Below are positions 26,050 to 35,880 of a DNA stretch of 64,000 bases, piece after piece; position 1 is the stretch's first letter; each line of letters begins with the position of its first letter. The notes under the pieces are model-generated. The model searched no databases. It was not told the origin of the DNA and worked only from the letters and a program-made list of their open reading frames with translations. Source of the DNA: Vibrio penaeicida (lineage in GTDB: Bacteria; Pseudomonadota; Gammaproteobacteria; Enterobacterales; Vibrionaceae); the NCBI RefSeq assembly GCF_019977755.1, contig NZ_AP025145.1, forward strand, positions 1,674,001 to 1,738,000. The letters are read 5' to 3'. Position numbers and translations under genes: made by a program.

Positions 26050-27162
26050 TTACCTAGAATTAGAGCTAGAAGCAAATATGCATTGCTGCTGATTGGCCAA
26101 TTTCGCTTGATACATGGCGTTATCGGCAGCCTTTTTCACTTGCTCTAAATCCTGCCCATTTTCCGGCGCAATGGCTGCACCAATACTGACACCAACGTTA
26201 TAATAATGACCATCGTACATGATTGGCTCACTCATCAACGTTTGGATTTTACTGGTTATTGTTTCTATATCTTCTTTTTCACGAACCTGCTCCAGCACCA
26301 CAATAAACTCATCACCACCCACTCGGCTCGCAAACCCTTCATGTTTCACGACGGTTTTTAGCCGCTCTGCCGTCACTTTCAAGCAGTGATCTCCAGCATC
26401 GTGTCCATAGGTATCATTCACTTCTTTAAACTTATTTAAATCCAAAAACAGGAGACCAACGTGATACTGAGTATTTTTATTCCGCTTGAGAGCCTGATAA
26501 AAAAGATCTCGCATTAATTTAAACGTTGGTAGCTGAGTGAGGTCGTCGTGATTCGCTTGCCACTGAATGTAGTCTCTTTGAAGCTGCAGCTCGTGCATTA
26601 AACGTCGAGTGGCATCCCGATATTTATACAGCGAATAGCTGGTGATACTGAAAAACATCATCATGCAAATCACGTATCCAGCCCAATGTGCTGGGCTGTG
26701 AATCAGGTCGGCTACCAGTATTTTGGGCGTTAGGTAGTCCATGATAAAGGCAATTCCCACCAACACCGTAAAAATGGACACCGCCGCAATATAGCGATTT
26801 GTCCACGTTTGGCTAAAACACATTGAGACAACAAAGATAGACAAGGGAAAGAGTAGAATACTGCCAGCCATAGGCCCTATCGATATAAACCCTAAAGCAA
26901 AATTAATGAATAGGATCACCACTATAAAAATGGCTTTCTTATGCGTTCTGATTTTTTTGCGGCGAAACGTTATGAGTAATAGGCAACAAACCAAAAAAAA
27001 GTTGATGGCTAAAGTCAGGTTAAGCCCATAATTCCATGTACGTATCGCAAGAGCAGATAACCCAACGATACTGTACAAACTGCCTAACACGAGAATGAGA
27101 TTAATCAGCTTCCTTCTCACCGACGCTTCTAAATGAGCGACTTTATTGTTCTTCAGGTACAT
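26050..27162 (-). CDS. membrane diguanylate cyclase (GGDEF)
   Basis: 370 residues from the ATG at 27162. About six hydrophobic segments in residues ~15-185 form an unnamed membrane sensor region. A GGDEF domain spans ~200-365 with the intact active-site motif RVGGDEFIVVLE and the substrate-binding DLNKFKEVNDTYGHDAGD. Makes cyclic di-GMP from GTP. The usual RxxD inhibitory site five residues before GGDEF is not present, so product inhibition may be weak. Single gene with no obvious partner. Confidence 0.9.
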   Translation of the reverse strand: MYLKNNKVAHLEASVRRKLINLILVLGSLYSIVGLSALAIRTWNYGLNLTLAINFFLVCCLLLITFRRKKIRTHKKAIFIVVILFINFALGFISIGPMAGSILLFPLSIFVVSMCFSQTWTNRYIAAVSIFTVLVGIAFIMDYLTPKILVADLIHSPAHWAGYVICMMMFFSITSYSLYKYRDATRRLMHELQLQRDYIQWQANHDDLTQLPTFKLMRDLFYQALKRNKNTQYHVGLLFLDLNKFKEVNDTYGHDAGDHCLKVTAERLKTVVKHEGFASRVGGDEFIVVLEQVREKEDIETITSKIQTLMSEPIMYDGHYYNVGVSIGAAIAPENGQDLEQVKKAADNAMYQAKLANQQQCIFASSSNSR

Positions 27163-27337
27163 CTTGATTCCCCACCAGATAAAGCAAAAAGCTTCTATAG
27201 TCTTAAGCAAAGTGTGGGTAATTTGGAATGGAGAACAGATTCAAAGCTGATATATTTTTCATAATTTCTCATTTATTAAGCAAATTAGAGACCTTGCATG
27301 AATTTTGTGTTGCAGCTTTAGCTCAATGTAGCCCCTA

Positions 27338-28135
27338 TCAGTCATGCCCAACAGGTGGCAAAAAGCGCTTTGAAAGCTCCAATTCTTGTTGTTCCATACG
27401 CTCCTGAGCCATTGTCATATGCTCGACCATGATGTCTCTTGCTAACTCCGAATCCCCTCGCCTAAGTGCATCAATTAGCTTTAATTGATAGGCGGTACCT
27501 TTAGCCCACAGTTCTCTATTGGGTGGGTTATACAACTCGCGGGACACCGTCATATCCGTTAGCATTCTGCTCATAAACCGAATCATAAACCCAAGCATTG
27601 AGTTGTCCGCTAATTCCGCTAATACGATGTGAAATTGCAGCGAGTCGACATGATGATCTCGCTCTTCTTCTAAGTTCTTAGCAGGTTCGGCGTATTTATT
27701 GATGATACTTTCTAACCGCTGTAAATCGGCTTCTTCCAGCTTCCCCGCTAAGGAAGCGGCGAGTTCCGGTTCCAGTGTACGGCGCAATTGGTAAATGTCC
27801 GATACGGAAAGGTTTTGAAAGTAGAAGTAGTTACTCAATAGGTTACTGGCCAATGGCTCTGAAACCGCGTTAACGAATGCCCCACCTTTAGGGCCGGTAC
27901 GAGTGCGTATAAGCCCCTGAACTTCCAAGATGCGCATGGTTTCTCGGATCGTACCCTTTGACATTTTAAACATATCGATCAAGACATGCTCCTGAGGCAA
28001 AGGGTCACCCGGTTGAAGCCCGTGTTCCACAATCCACTGTTTTATTGCTTCAGCAGCACGATACGGACGCCTCAATTTGGCGGTGTTTTCTTGGTTCAGA
28101 CTGTTACTGGTGAACGGGGTGGTGGCACGCGACAA
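27338..28135 (-). CDS. GntR-family transcriptional regulator (FadR/FCD subfamily)
   Basis: 265 residues. N-terminal winged helix ~25-95 (RAAEAIKQWIVEHGLQPGDPLPQEHVLIDMFKMSKGTIRETMRILEVQGLIRTRTG) and an all-helical FCD ligand domain ~110-240 with Asp/His metal-type residues. Its start lies 32 bp inside the end of the ABC ATPase gene, so it is the last gene of the transporter operon. It probably represses this operon and the divergent DUF1028-amidohydrolase pair. Paired palindromes at 33617-33662 are candidate operators. Confidence 0.9.
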   Translation of the reverse strand: MSRATTPFTSNSLNQENTAKLRRPYRAAEAIKQWIVEHGLQPGDPLPQEHVLIDMFKMSKGTIRETMRILEVQGLIRTRTGPKGGAFVNAVSEPLASNLLSNYFYFQNLSVSDIYQLRRTLEPELAASLAGKLEEADLQRLESIINKYAEPAKNLEEERDHHVDSLQFHIVLAELADNSMLGFMIRFMSRMLTDMTVSRELYNPPNRELWAKGTAYQLKLIDALRRGDSELARDIMVEHMTMAQERMEQQELELSKRFLPPVGHD

Positions 28136-29054
28136 ACTGATTTCCTTCTAGCTCATTCAATTTCGGAACGCTTTCCATACATTGGATACTGGCGTTTGGG
28201 CAGCGGGAAGCAAAAGCACACCCTTTGGGTGGGTTAAGAGGATCCGGCAGTTCGGTTTCTTTGTCTGGCACTTGAATCGCCCTGCCGACCACTGGTGCAC
28301 TTTCCGCTAGCAACTTAGTGTAAGGGTGTTTGGGTGATTTGAAAATCTGTTCTGCACGACCCAGCTCGACTAATGACCCAAAATACATCACCGCCACGCG
28401 ATCACTGACCGCTTCAACCACTGCTAAGTCATGGCTAATAAACAGGTATGTCAGATTATTTTTTTCTTTTATGTCGGCTAATAGATTAAGCACTTGTGCC
28501 TGCACAGAGACATCCAATGCTGAAACGGGCTCATCTAGCACCAATATTTCTGGCTTAGCGACCAGCGCTCTTGCTATCCCAATTCGTTGAGCCTGACCAC
28601 CAGAGAATTCGTGAGGGTAACGCTCTAGAAACTCTTCCCTCAGGCTGACTTGCTGAAAGGCATCGAGAATGCGTTTCTCTCGCTCTGATTTGGCGAGCCG
28701 GTGAAGCGCCTTAAGTGGGGCTTCCATCGAGGCTTTAATCGTTCTTCTTGGATTAAGGGAACTGACTGGGTCTTGAAAGACGTACTGTATGTGTTGCCCT
28801 AATTGCGAACTACCTTGCGAATCTTCTTGCGTGAATTCTAGGTCTCCGCTGCTCGGCTCCAACAAACCCACCAGCATACGCGCCAATGTCGATTTACCGC
28901 ACCCCGACTCCCCTACAATGCCTAACGTCTCCCCATGCTCAACATTCAACGTTAAGTCATTCAGCGCTTTCACCCCTTTTCTGTTTTGATTAAACCACCC
29001 TTTTGATACCCAGTAAGTTTTCGACAATGACTGTATGCTCAAAATAGTACTCAT
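28104..29054 (-). CDS. oligopeptide/dipeptide ABC transporter ATP-binding protein (DppF/OppF type)
   Basis: 316 residues from the ATG at 29054, which overlaps the upstream stop by 4 bp (ATGA). A longer frame is an overlap artefact. Walker A GESGCGKSTLARML, ABC signature EFSGGQAQRIGIARAL, Walker B ILVLDEPVSALD and the C-terminal oligo_HPY domain (CAFASRCPNASIQCMESVP). Energises uptake of short peptides or similar amides across the inner membrane. Confidence 0.93.
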   Translation of the reverse strand: MSTILSIQSLSKTYWVSKGWFNQNRKGVKALNDLTLNVEHGETLGIVGESGCGKSTLARMLVGLLEPSSGDLEFTQEDSQGSSQLGQHIQYVFQDPVSSLNPRRTIKASMEAPLKALHRLAKSEREKRILDAFQQVSLREEFLERYPHEFSGGQAQRIGIARALVAKPEILVLDEPVSALDVSVQAQVLNLLADIKEKNNLTYLFISHDLAVVEAVSDRVAVMYFGSLVELGRAEQIFKSPKHPYTKLLAESAPVVGRAIQVPDKETELPDPLNPPKGCAFASRCPNASIQCMESVPKLNELEGNQFVACHHPVHQ

Positions 29055-30931
29055 GCTTTCGCCTCCTCTGGGTAATGACAACGTACAAATCGATCTCCTG
29101 TACGTTCTTGTGCAGGTGGCTGCTGATGACATGATTCCGTCGCTTTGGTGCAACGCGCAGCAAAGTTACATCCGACAGGTAAATCGCTCGTGAGTGGGGG
29201 TAACCCTTCAATGGCGTGTAAATGTGTTTTTCCGCGACCCAATTCAGGAACGCATTGAATGAGCCTACGAGTATATGGGTGCTTTGGTGATGTCAGGACA
29301 TCGCTCGTTCCACCTTCTTCCACGATTTCGCCTGCGTACATTACCGCTACGCGATCGCATAGCTGCGAGACCACGCCAAAATCATGGGTGATAAACAATA
29401 TGGCGACACCTCGCTCTCGACGTAATTCATCAAGAAGCGCCAGAATTTGACCTTGCACCGTCACGTCCAGCGCGGTGGTAGGCTCGTCGGCAATGATCAA
29501 TTGGGGGTCATTAATCAATGCCATGGCGATGGCGATACGTTGGCGCATTCCACCAGACAGTTCGTGCGGGTAGGCATTCATGCGTTCTGCGGCATTGGGG
29601 ATGTGAACCGCTTCCATCAAGTCGACGGCTTTTTCCCTAGCTTCAGATTTGGGCATTGAGTGATGGACAAGAATCGCCTCAATCAATTGGTCGCCGATTC
29701 GGATTAAAGGATGCAACGTGGATAAGGGATCTTGAAAGATATACGCTACTTTGTCGCCTCTAAATTGTCTTAATCGTTGGTAAGGCATACCAATAAGTTC
29801 TTCACCGTCCATATGAATCGATCCGCCCGTAATCGCACCTGGAGGAGAAGGAATCAATCCCATAATAGACAGCGCCGTGACCGACTTACCGGAGCCGCTT
29901 TCGCCCACAATCCCCAAGCACTCTCCGGCTTTAATGTGGAATGAGACGCCATTGCTGGCTTTGTAAACACGTTGCCCAATGTAAAATCGGGTATGCAGCC
30001 TCGCAACAGAAAGCAGTGCGTTTTCCGGATGCTCGTGGGTCGGCTCCATAGCTCTATCTATGTTCACTTTGGTGGCTGCGGCTGGGCGAGATAGGGCTCC
30101 GGATTTTAGCCTTGGATCTAGAGCGTCACGGATCCCGTCGCCAAGTAAATTCACACAGATGACAATCAAGAAAATCATAAGCCCTGGCACCACACTGGCA
30201 TGTGGGTAAGAAATCAACGCATTACGAGCTTCACCCAGCATAGAACCCAAATCCGCTTGCGGAGGCTGAGAGCCTAATCCAAGAAAAGAAAGCCCCGCGG
30301 TTTCAAGAATCATCCAGCCAATCGTGGTCGACATGGCCACCACAATAATGGGAATCACATTAGGCAAGACTTCAAATAGAATGATTTTGAGATGAGACAT
30401 GCCCGCCAATCGCGCCGCATCAATAAATTCTTTATGTGCAATTCCGACTGTAACCCCCCGAATATTTCGAGCAAAAAAGGGAATGTTGACCGCCACAACG
30501 GCAACAAGCGCATTCATTAAACCAGGGCCGAGCGCCGCCACAATGGCGAGAGCCAAAAGGATGTAAGGGAACGCCATCAGCATATCAATAGTGCGCATGA
30601 ATACATTATCCACGCGGCCGCCAAAGTACCCCGCCACAATGCCTATCGTGCTCCCAATAACAGCAGCCCCCACTGAGGCAGAAATCCCCACCAGTAAACT
30701 GAGTTGCGTTCCCCACAATAGCCGAGAGAACAAGTCCCGACCTAAATGATCGGTGCCTAAAACATGGTTTGAAGAAAAGACTGGCAAGAATTTGTTGGCA
30801 GTATTAATGGCATTCGGGTCTTGCAAACCCAGCCATGGCGTTAAGGCGATGGTCGCTATGAGCAAACTAAAGACAACCAACGCGATCGCGGTTAAAGGGT
30901 TCCTAAGCAACAACGAAAAAAACAACTTCAT
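29051..30931 (-). CDS. fused ABC transporter permease (DppC type) and ATP-binding protein (DppD type)
   Basis: 626 residues from the ATG at 30931, overlapping the DppB-type gene by 4 bp. Residues ~1-285 are a permease with about six membrane segments and the EAA-type loop ([22 protein letters not shown]). Residues ~305-626 are an ATPase with Walker [15 protein letters not shown], signature [16 protein letters not shown], Walker [13 protein letters not shown] and an oligo_HPY tail. The fusion of these usually separate subunits is continuous with no stop or frameshift. It forms the inner-membrane pore together with the gene upstream. Confidence 0.92.
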   Translation of the reverse strand: MKLFFSLLLRNPLTAIALVVFSLLIATIALTPWLGLQDPNAINTANKFLPVFSSNHVLGTDHLGRDLFSRLLWGTQLSLLVGISASVGAAVIGSTIGIVAGYFGGRVDNVFMRTIDMLMAFPYILLALAIVAALGPGLMNALVAVVAVNIPFFARNIRGVTVGIAHKEFIDAARLAGMSHLKIILFEVLPNVIPIIVVAMSTTIGWMILETAGLSFLGLGSQPPQADLGSMLGEARNALISYPHASVVPGLMIFLIVICVNLLGDGIRDALDPRLKSGALSRPAAATKVNIDRAMEPTHEHPENALLSVARLHTRFYIGQRVYKASNGVSFHIKAGECLGIVGESGSGKSVTALSIMGLIPSPPGAITGGSIHMDGEELIGMPYQRLRQFRGDKVAYIFQDPLSTLHPLIRIGDQLIEAILVHHSMPKSEAREKAVDLMEAVHIPNAAERMNAYPHELSGGMRQRIAIAMALINDPQLIIADEPTTALDVTVQGQILALLDELRRERGVAILFITHDFGVVSQLCDRVAVMYAGEIVEEGGTSDVLTSPKHPYTRRLIQCVPELGRGKTHLHAIEGLPPLTSDLPVGCNFAARCTKATESCHQQPPAQERTGDRFVRCHYPEEAKA

Positions 30932-31875
30932 GAACGGATCCTCGGGTCTAACCAGCTTTGCATCATATCCACGGCAATGTTGAACAACACATAACACATA
31001 GCGACAAACACCACGCCGCCTTGAACCAGCAAAATGTCTCGTTGCAAAATCCCGTTCACCAGCATTCGACCAATACCCGGCCACTGGAAAACCATTTCGA
31101 TATAAACCGCACCTGAAATCACAAACCCAGCCTGTATCCCAAGCACAGGAATGATCGATACCATGGCGCTTTTCAGGGCGTGCTTCCAAACCACCGAATG
31201 CTCACTCACGCCTTTTGCTCTCGCCGTTCGGATGTAATCCAACCGCAGCACTTCCAACATGGCGGAACGAGCCAAGCGGGCAATGACGCCTGTTGCAACC
31301 GAAGCCAAAGCCAATGAAGGCATTACTAAGTGGGCAATGAGATCAGGTAAGTCTCCTCCGCCATAAATGGCGTACATGCCAGAAACGGGGAACCAGCGAA
31401 GTTGTATCGCAAACAGAAGAATCATCATCATTCCCAAGAAAAACGAAGGAATGGAGATGCCAAGTAAAACAACCAATGTCGTGAGTCTATCGGTCAATGA
31501 AAACTGTCGAGCGGCCGACACCACACCAACCACTACACCAAAAAAGGCGCACAGAACAAAACTGGTTCCTGCAAGAATCAAGGTGGCGTTGAAACGCTCC
31601 AGAACCTCGTCTAATACTGGGCGATTAAGAGAGTATGAACGCCCCAAATCGCCTTGAAGCAGGTTCGATACCCAAATAAAGTATTGCTCTATCAGGCTTT
31701 TATCGAGCCCCAGTTCTTGGTTCAGTTTTTGGACATTTTCTGGCGTCGCGTACGATCCTAATATCGCCGTGGCAGGATCGCCGGGAATCAAAGACATGAT
31801 TAAAAACACAATCACCGTGATGCCAAATAAAACAGGCACCGACGCAATCAGCCTTTGCAACAGGTATTGACCCAT
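30928..31875 (-). CDS. oligopeptide/dipeptide ABC transporter permease (DppB type)
   Basis: 315 residues from the ATG at 31875 (MGQYLLQRLIASVPVLFGIT). Six membrane segments. The characteristic N-terminal FLIMSLIPGDPA segment and the EAA loop YIRTARAKGVSEHSVVWKHALKSA contact the ATPase. Part of a Dpp/Opp importer with the binding protein encoded upstream. The 129-bp spacing from the binding-protein gene is modest and they are likely co-transcribed. Confidence 0.92.
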   Translation of the reverse strand: MGQYLLQRLIASVPVLFGITVIVFLIMSLIPGDPATAILGSYATPENVQKLNQELGLDKSLIEQYFIWVSNLLQGDLGRSYSLNRPVLDEVLERFNATLILAGTSFVLCAFFGVVVGVVSAARQFSLTDRLTTLVVLLGISIPSFFLGMMMILLFAIQLRWFPVSGMYAIYGGGDLPDLIAHLVMPSLALASVATGVIARLARSAMLEVLRLDYIRTARAKGVSEHSVVWKHALKSAMVSIIPVLGIQAGFVISGAVYIEMVFQWPGIGRMLVNGILQRDILLVQGGVVFVAMCYVLFNIAVDMMQSWLDPRIRS

Positions 31876-32003
31876 ACCTTTACTCCATTGGTATCTGGGA
31901 AATAAGAACCGGAGCGAAAGCTCCGGCTGCTGTCTGCTCAATAATTCTAAGCTTAGTCAATAAAAGTCTTAGCTAATGAAAAGCGTATTACGTGAAACGC
32001 ACG

Positions 32004-33560
32004 TTACTTACTCACGTTATTCAAAAGCAGGAAGAAAGAAGGCTGCAGAGCAAAATCATTGACCGCAGAACTGGTAACGGCATTTTGCTTCCAGTTAGCT
32101 ACGAAGACCCAAGGTGCATCTTCTTGAACAATTTTTTGCATCTCTTTGTATAACTTCGCTCGCTCCGCTAGATCCGTAGATTCACGTGCGGCGTTAAGCA
32201 GCTTATCTACTTCTGGGTTGGAGTAGTAACCTGAGTTAAAGCCTCCTTTATCTGGCCAAGCTTGTGTGCGCAGCGCAAGGTAAGGCAGTGTATCGGGATC
32301 GTTCGTCATCCACGCCATTTCTGCCATGTCGGCTTTTCCTTCTAGCCCTGGGTTAACTTTGCCAAGGAACGTATTCCATTCGTACGTTTCGATGCTCACA
32401 TCTAACCCAACAGCTTTGAGATCCGCCTGAATGGCAGTACCCATTGGAATAGGATCCAACATGCCTGAACCGCCTTCCGTGACGTAAAACGTCAGTTTTG
32501 CCCCTTCAACACCCGCTTCTTTCAACAGCGCTTTGGCTTTTTCAGGGTTGTAAGGGTACGGCTCTAAAGACTCATTGTATGCCCAAGCAAACGCTGGTGG
32601 TGTAGGGCCAGCCGCTACTTCCGCAGTGCCTTCAAGAACGTTTTCGACTAAGGCTTTTTTGTTGATCGCGTAGTTTGCCGCTTGACGCACACGCTTATCT
32701 GCAAACGGTCCTTCTTTCGCATTTAGGATTAGGAACCAAACATGTGGTCCCGCTTGCTGCTCAACAGAAAAGCGATCAGAGTTAAATTCAGCTAGCGCAT
32801 TGGGCGGTACTTCAACCATGATATCTAAGCTACCAGCCAGCATTTCCGCTACGCGAGTGTTGGCATCGGTAATTGGGCGGAAAACGACCGCTTCCAATTT
32901 GGCTTTGTCTCCCCAGTAGTCTCCATTGTTCACGACAACCACTTTGGCGTTGGATTCCCATTCAGCAAATTTGAACGCACCCGTACCAGAAGGATGGCGA
33001 CCAAAGTCCTTTTTGTGCTTTTTCACTGCGTCCGGTGACACGATAAGCCCTGTAGGGTAAGCAAGATTGGACAAGAAGGGAGCATAAGGGGCATTAAGCG
33101 TAAACTCGACCGTATTGCTGTTAACCACTTTTACGTTCTCAATGGCAGAGAAGAAAAAGGAAAGAGGGAACGGTCCTGTGTTGTGATATGGGTGGTTTTC
33201 ATCCAGCATACGGTCAAAATTAAACTTCACCGCCTCTGCATCAAAACGGCTTCCGTCATGAAACTTCACGCCTTCGCGCAGAGTAAAGGTGTAGGTTTTT
33301 CCGTCTTCACTGATCGTCCAATCCGTGGCTAGTGCAGGCTCAACTTCCAGCGCGCCATTTTTGTAGCGAACTAAGCCTTCATAGACATTCATCAAAATAC
33401 GGAAATCGTTCACCGCCGTGACAGCGTGCGGATCTAAGCTTTTAGGCTCTGCAATCTGCCCAACAATCAATACATTTGGCGGGGTTTGCGCGTATGCATT
33501 TGGGATCAATACCCCAATTAGCATTACACCTATTGTGAGTAGTCGGTGGAACACGTTCAT
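32004..33560 (-). CDS. ABC transporter substrate-binding protein, family 5 (peptide type)
   Basis: 518 residues with signal peptide 1-24 (MNVFHRLLTIGVMLIGVLIPNAYA). SBP_bac_5 fold: GQIAEPKSLDPHAVTAVNDFRI, YEGLVRYKNGALEVEPALATDW, YTFTLREGVKFHDGS. Periplasmic receptor of the Dpp/Opp-type importer. The genomic link to DUF1028 and an M20 amidohydrolase suggests that the ligand is an N-acyl or N-carbamoyl amino acid or small amide rather than plain peptides, but this is inference. Confidence 0.92.
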   Translation of the reverse strand: MNVFHRLLTIGVMLIGVLIPNAYAQTPPNVLIVGQIAEPKSLDPHAVTAVNDFRILMNVYEGLVRYKNGALEVEPALATDWTISEDGKTYTFTLREGVKFHDGSRFDAEAVKFNFDRMLDENHPYHNTGPFPLSFFFSAIENVKVVNSNTVEFTLNAPYAPFLSNLAYPTGLIVSPDAVKKHKKDFGRHPSGTGAFKFAEWESNAKVVVVNNGDYWGDKAKLEAVVFRPITDANTRVAEMLAGSLDIMVEVPPNALAEFNSDRFSVEQQAGPHVWFLILNAKEGPFADKRVRQAANYAINKKALVENVLEGTAEVAAGPTPPAFAWAYNESLEPYPYNPEKAKALLKEAGVEGAKLTFYVTEGGSGMLDPIPMGTAIQADLKAVGLDVSIETYEWNTFLGKVNPGLEGKADMAEMAWMTNDPDTLPYLALRTQAWPDKGGFNSGYYSNPEVDKLLNAARESTDLAERAKLYKEMQKIVQEDAPWVFVANWKQNAVTSSAVNDFALQPSFFLLLNNVSK

Positions 33561-33616
33561 TGTGCTTTCTCCTTCCTTAGTGTGTTTTTTACTCTTCCTG
33601 GCTATTGTTTAAACAG

Positions 33617-33662
33617 ATTTATCATGATAAATATAATGTAGCAAGTATTTATTATGATAAAT
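33617..33662. promoter_or_regulatory. paired palindromic operators in the divergent promoter
   Basis: ATTTATCATGATAAAT (33617-33632) is a perfect 16-bp palindrome. ATTTATTATGATAAAT (33647-33662) differs by one base. Their centres are 30 bp apart, about three helical turns, between the binding-protein gene and the DUF1028 gene. Candidate sites for the GntR protein of this locus. Confidence 0.6.
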
Positions 33663-33717
33663 ATAAAATGACTATAACAAATCGCTTACTTTTTAAGCAT
33701 AGGCAAGAGGACGGCAA

Positions 33718-34377
33718 ATGACTTTTTCGTTGCTGATGAAAGATCCACAAAGCGACGCCATTGGAGGCGTAGCCGCAACAGGAAACCTATGCGTGGGTGG
33801 ATGGGTGCTTCGCGCGGATCCATTAAGCGGGGTATCCGCTTCACAAGGCTCCGATCCCAGCACACTATGGGGCAACGATGTGCTCTCTTTGATGAAAGAC
33901 GGGCTTTTGCCTCAATTAGCACTCGAAAAAGTCGTCATGTGCGATAAGGGAAAAGAGTACCGTCAGCTCTCAGCACTGAACATTCACGGGCAAAGTGCGG
34001 TATACACTGGCGCCAAAAACACTCGATACAGGGGGAGTATTCAGTTCGATCACGGCGTCGCGGCAGGAAACTTATTAACGAGCGAGGAAGTGTTGTCCCG
34101 AATGGCTGCATTCGCTCAAACATCGACTTTGCCTTTTGCCCAACGGTTGATTCAAGCGTTGGCGTTGGGTGAACTCGCAGGTGGGGATATTCGAGGGCTC
34201 CAATCTGCCGCTCTTTTGATTGTTTCCCCCTCTAATCCGCCCCTATCACTTCGCATTGATGACAGTGCTGATCCCGTCAAAGCGCTGCAGAACCTGTATG
34301 ACAAAACTTGTGATCAGCAATATCAGCGCTGGCTTACATCCGTCCCCACCCACCACAAACCTGAGAATCATTCATGA
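33718..34377 (+). CDS. DUF1028 family protein (Ntn-hydrolase-like)
   Basis: 219 residues. Family hallmarks: TFSLLMKDPQSDAIGGVAATGNLCVGGWVLRA, then GVSASQGSDPSTLWGNDVLSLM and FDHGVAAGNLLT. DUF1028 proteins have an Ntn-hydrolase-like fold and often accompany peptide transporters and amidohydrolases; their reaction is not established. RBS AGAGGA. Stop overlaps the start of the next gene by 4 bp (ATGA), so both are coupled. Confidence 0.88.
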   Translation: MTFSLLMKDPQSDAIGGVAATGNLCVGGWVLRADPLSGVSASQGSDPSTLWGNDVLSLMKDGLLPQLALEKVVMCDKGKEYRQLSALNIHGQSAVYTGAKNTRYRGSIQFDHGVAAGNLLTSEEVLSRMAAFAQTSTLPFAQRLIQALALGELAGGDIRGLQSAALLIVSPSNPPLSLRIDDSADPVKALQNLYDKTCDQQYQRWLTSVPTHHKPENHS

Positions 34378-35594
34378 AGAATTACGGTGCAATAGCTCAA
34401 GACTGGTTAAGCCAGCTTGCCCAGTTTTCAGAAACACAAGAAGGCGTAACACGCAGACCATTCACGGTCGAGCATAGAAAAACTCTCGATCAGCTGACGA
34501 TATGGATGGAGCAAGCCGGGCTTGAAGTCAGGCTCGATAACGCTGGCACCTTGATTGGACGCTATAACAGCCCAGTTTCTTCCAAGACGTTACTTTTTGG
34601 CTCTCACCAAGATTCCATCCGTAAAGGTGGTAAATACGATGGCATCATGGGTATCGTACTGCCTATCATCGCCTTAAAAGACATAATCGACCAAGGCGTT
34701 GAGCTGCCCTTTTCGGTCGAAATTTTGGCGTTTGCTGATGAAGAAGGTGTGCGCTTCCCAACCGCTTTGATAGGACCAAGAGCGCTGGCTGGTACTCTGG
34801 ATACATCCGTTATGAAATTAAAAGATGCGGATGGTATCAGCATTCAAGAAGCCATGGCTCAGTTTGGGTTATCAAGCGATGATTTGGGCTCGCTTATCCG
34901 AAACCCGCAAGAACTGCTGGGTTATCTGGAAGTCCATATAGAACAAGGACCAATTTTAGAAGCGAATGATTTGGCACTCGGTGTGGTGAGTGCCATTTGT
35001 GGGATAGAGCGACACGAAGTCCAATTTGTTGGTGAATCGGCACACGCAGGAACTTGCCCAATGGAACTCAGAAAAGATGCATTGAGCGCCGCCGCCCTAC
35101 TAATAGCCGAGGTAGAAGCATATGCGCGCTCAACCCCAGAACTGAAAGCCACCGTTGGCAGGCTCAATGTTGAACCGAATGTTGTAAACGCCATCCCCAG
35201 CCACGCAGCGTTCAGTATCGAGATTCGCTCGCCTAATGACAACGTTCGCTTAGCCGCAGGAGCTCATTTTCATCAATATGCGGAGAAGCTAGCAGAAGAA
35301 AGAGGGCTGGACGCCAGTGCCTCCAAAACTTACGAGCAAATTGCCCAGCCATGTTCACCAGTACTTCAATCTAAATTGCAAAGTGCCCTAAGCAACGTAG
35401 GGCAGCCTGATTTCGTCTTGCCTTCAGGGGCAACCCACGACGCCTCAGCCATGGCAGATCTCACCCCAATGGGTATGCTGTTTGTCCGGAGTGAAAATGG
35501 GTTAAGCCACAACCCCGCTGAATTTACCACCAGCGAAGACATGAACCTGGCCATTGAAGCGCTCATTGAGCTTCTGACCAACTGGAAAAACTAA
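34374..35594 (+). CDS. M20-family Zn-dependent amidohydrolase (allantoate / N-carbamoyl amino acid hydrolase type)
   Basis: 406 residues. Metal ligands visible in FGSHQDSIRKGGKYDG (His, Asp), ADEEGVRFP (Glu-Glu), LEVHIEQGP (His) and the C-terminal GLSHNPAE (His). The inserted dimerisation domain lies at ~210-320 (GESAHAGTCPMELRKDA). This is the AmaB/HyuC/AllC group, which hydrolyses N-carbamoyl amino acids or ureides. The exact substrate is unknown; with the transporter and DUF1028 it probably processes an imported amide in the cytoplasm. A ~40-bp diverged copy of its 3' end occurs at 39927-39968. Confidence 0.88.
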   Translation: MKNYGAIAQDWLSQLAQFSETQEGVTRRPFTVEHRKTLDQLTIWMEQAGLEVRLDNAGTLIGRYNSPVSSKTLLFGSHQDSIRKGGKYDGIMGIVLPIIALKDIIDQGVELPFSVEILAFADEEGVRFPTALIGPRALAGTLDTSVMKLKDADGISIQEAMAQFGLSSDDLGSLIRNPQELLGYLEVHIEQGPILEANDLALGVVSAICGIERHEVQFVGESAHAGTCPMELRKDALSAAALLIAEVEAYARSTPELKATVGRLNVEPNVVNAIPSHAAFSIEIRSPNDNVRLAAGAHFHQYAEKLAEERGLDASASKTYEQIAQPCSPVLQSKLQSALSNVGQPDFVLPSGATHDASAMADLTPMGMLFVRSENGLSHNPAEFTTSEDMNLAIEALIELLTNWKN

Positions 35595-35641
35595 AACCTT
35601 TATACCAGATGACAGGCTAAGAGGTTTAACTAGCCAAGAAT

Positions 35642-35825
35642 GGGGAGCCAGTTTTTAAAGCTCCCGTTTCTGTACAAAAAATTTATGAACTGTCCATTTT
35701 TGATAAACAAAATAACAACTTGATAATTACATTTGGAGCTCAAAAATAAGATATTTTACAATCTGAATTTTATAATTGAATTGTCATCATAGAAGCTCTA
35801 AAGCCCCATTGCTGGGGGTATTTTA
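35642..35825 (+). terminator. possible terminators after the amidohydrolase
   Basis: Two hairpins: GGGGAGC/GCTCCC at 35642-35665 (weak T-run) and CCCCA-TTGC-TGGGG at 35804-35817 followed by GGTATTTTAT. The second is just before the next gene and is the better candidate. Confidence 0.45.
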
Positions 35826-35880
35826 TAAAATTAACATCCTTGCCCCGTCATTTATTAACTAGCCCAGCAAGGATCTTTCT

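Noticed and set aside
30932..31189. N-terminal extension of the permease-ATPase fusion
   Set aside because: It is an out-of-frame reading of the upstream permease gene; the ATG at 30931 in an ATGA overlap is the natural start.
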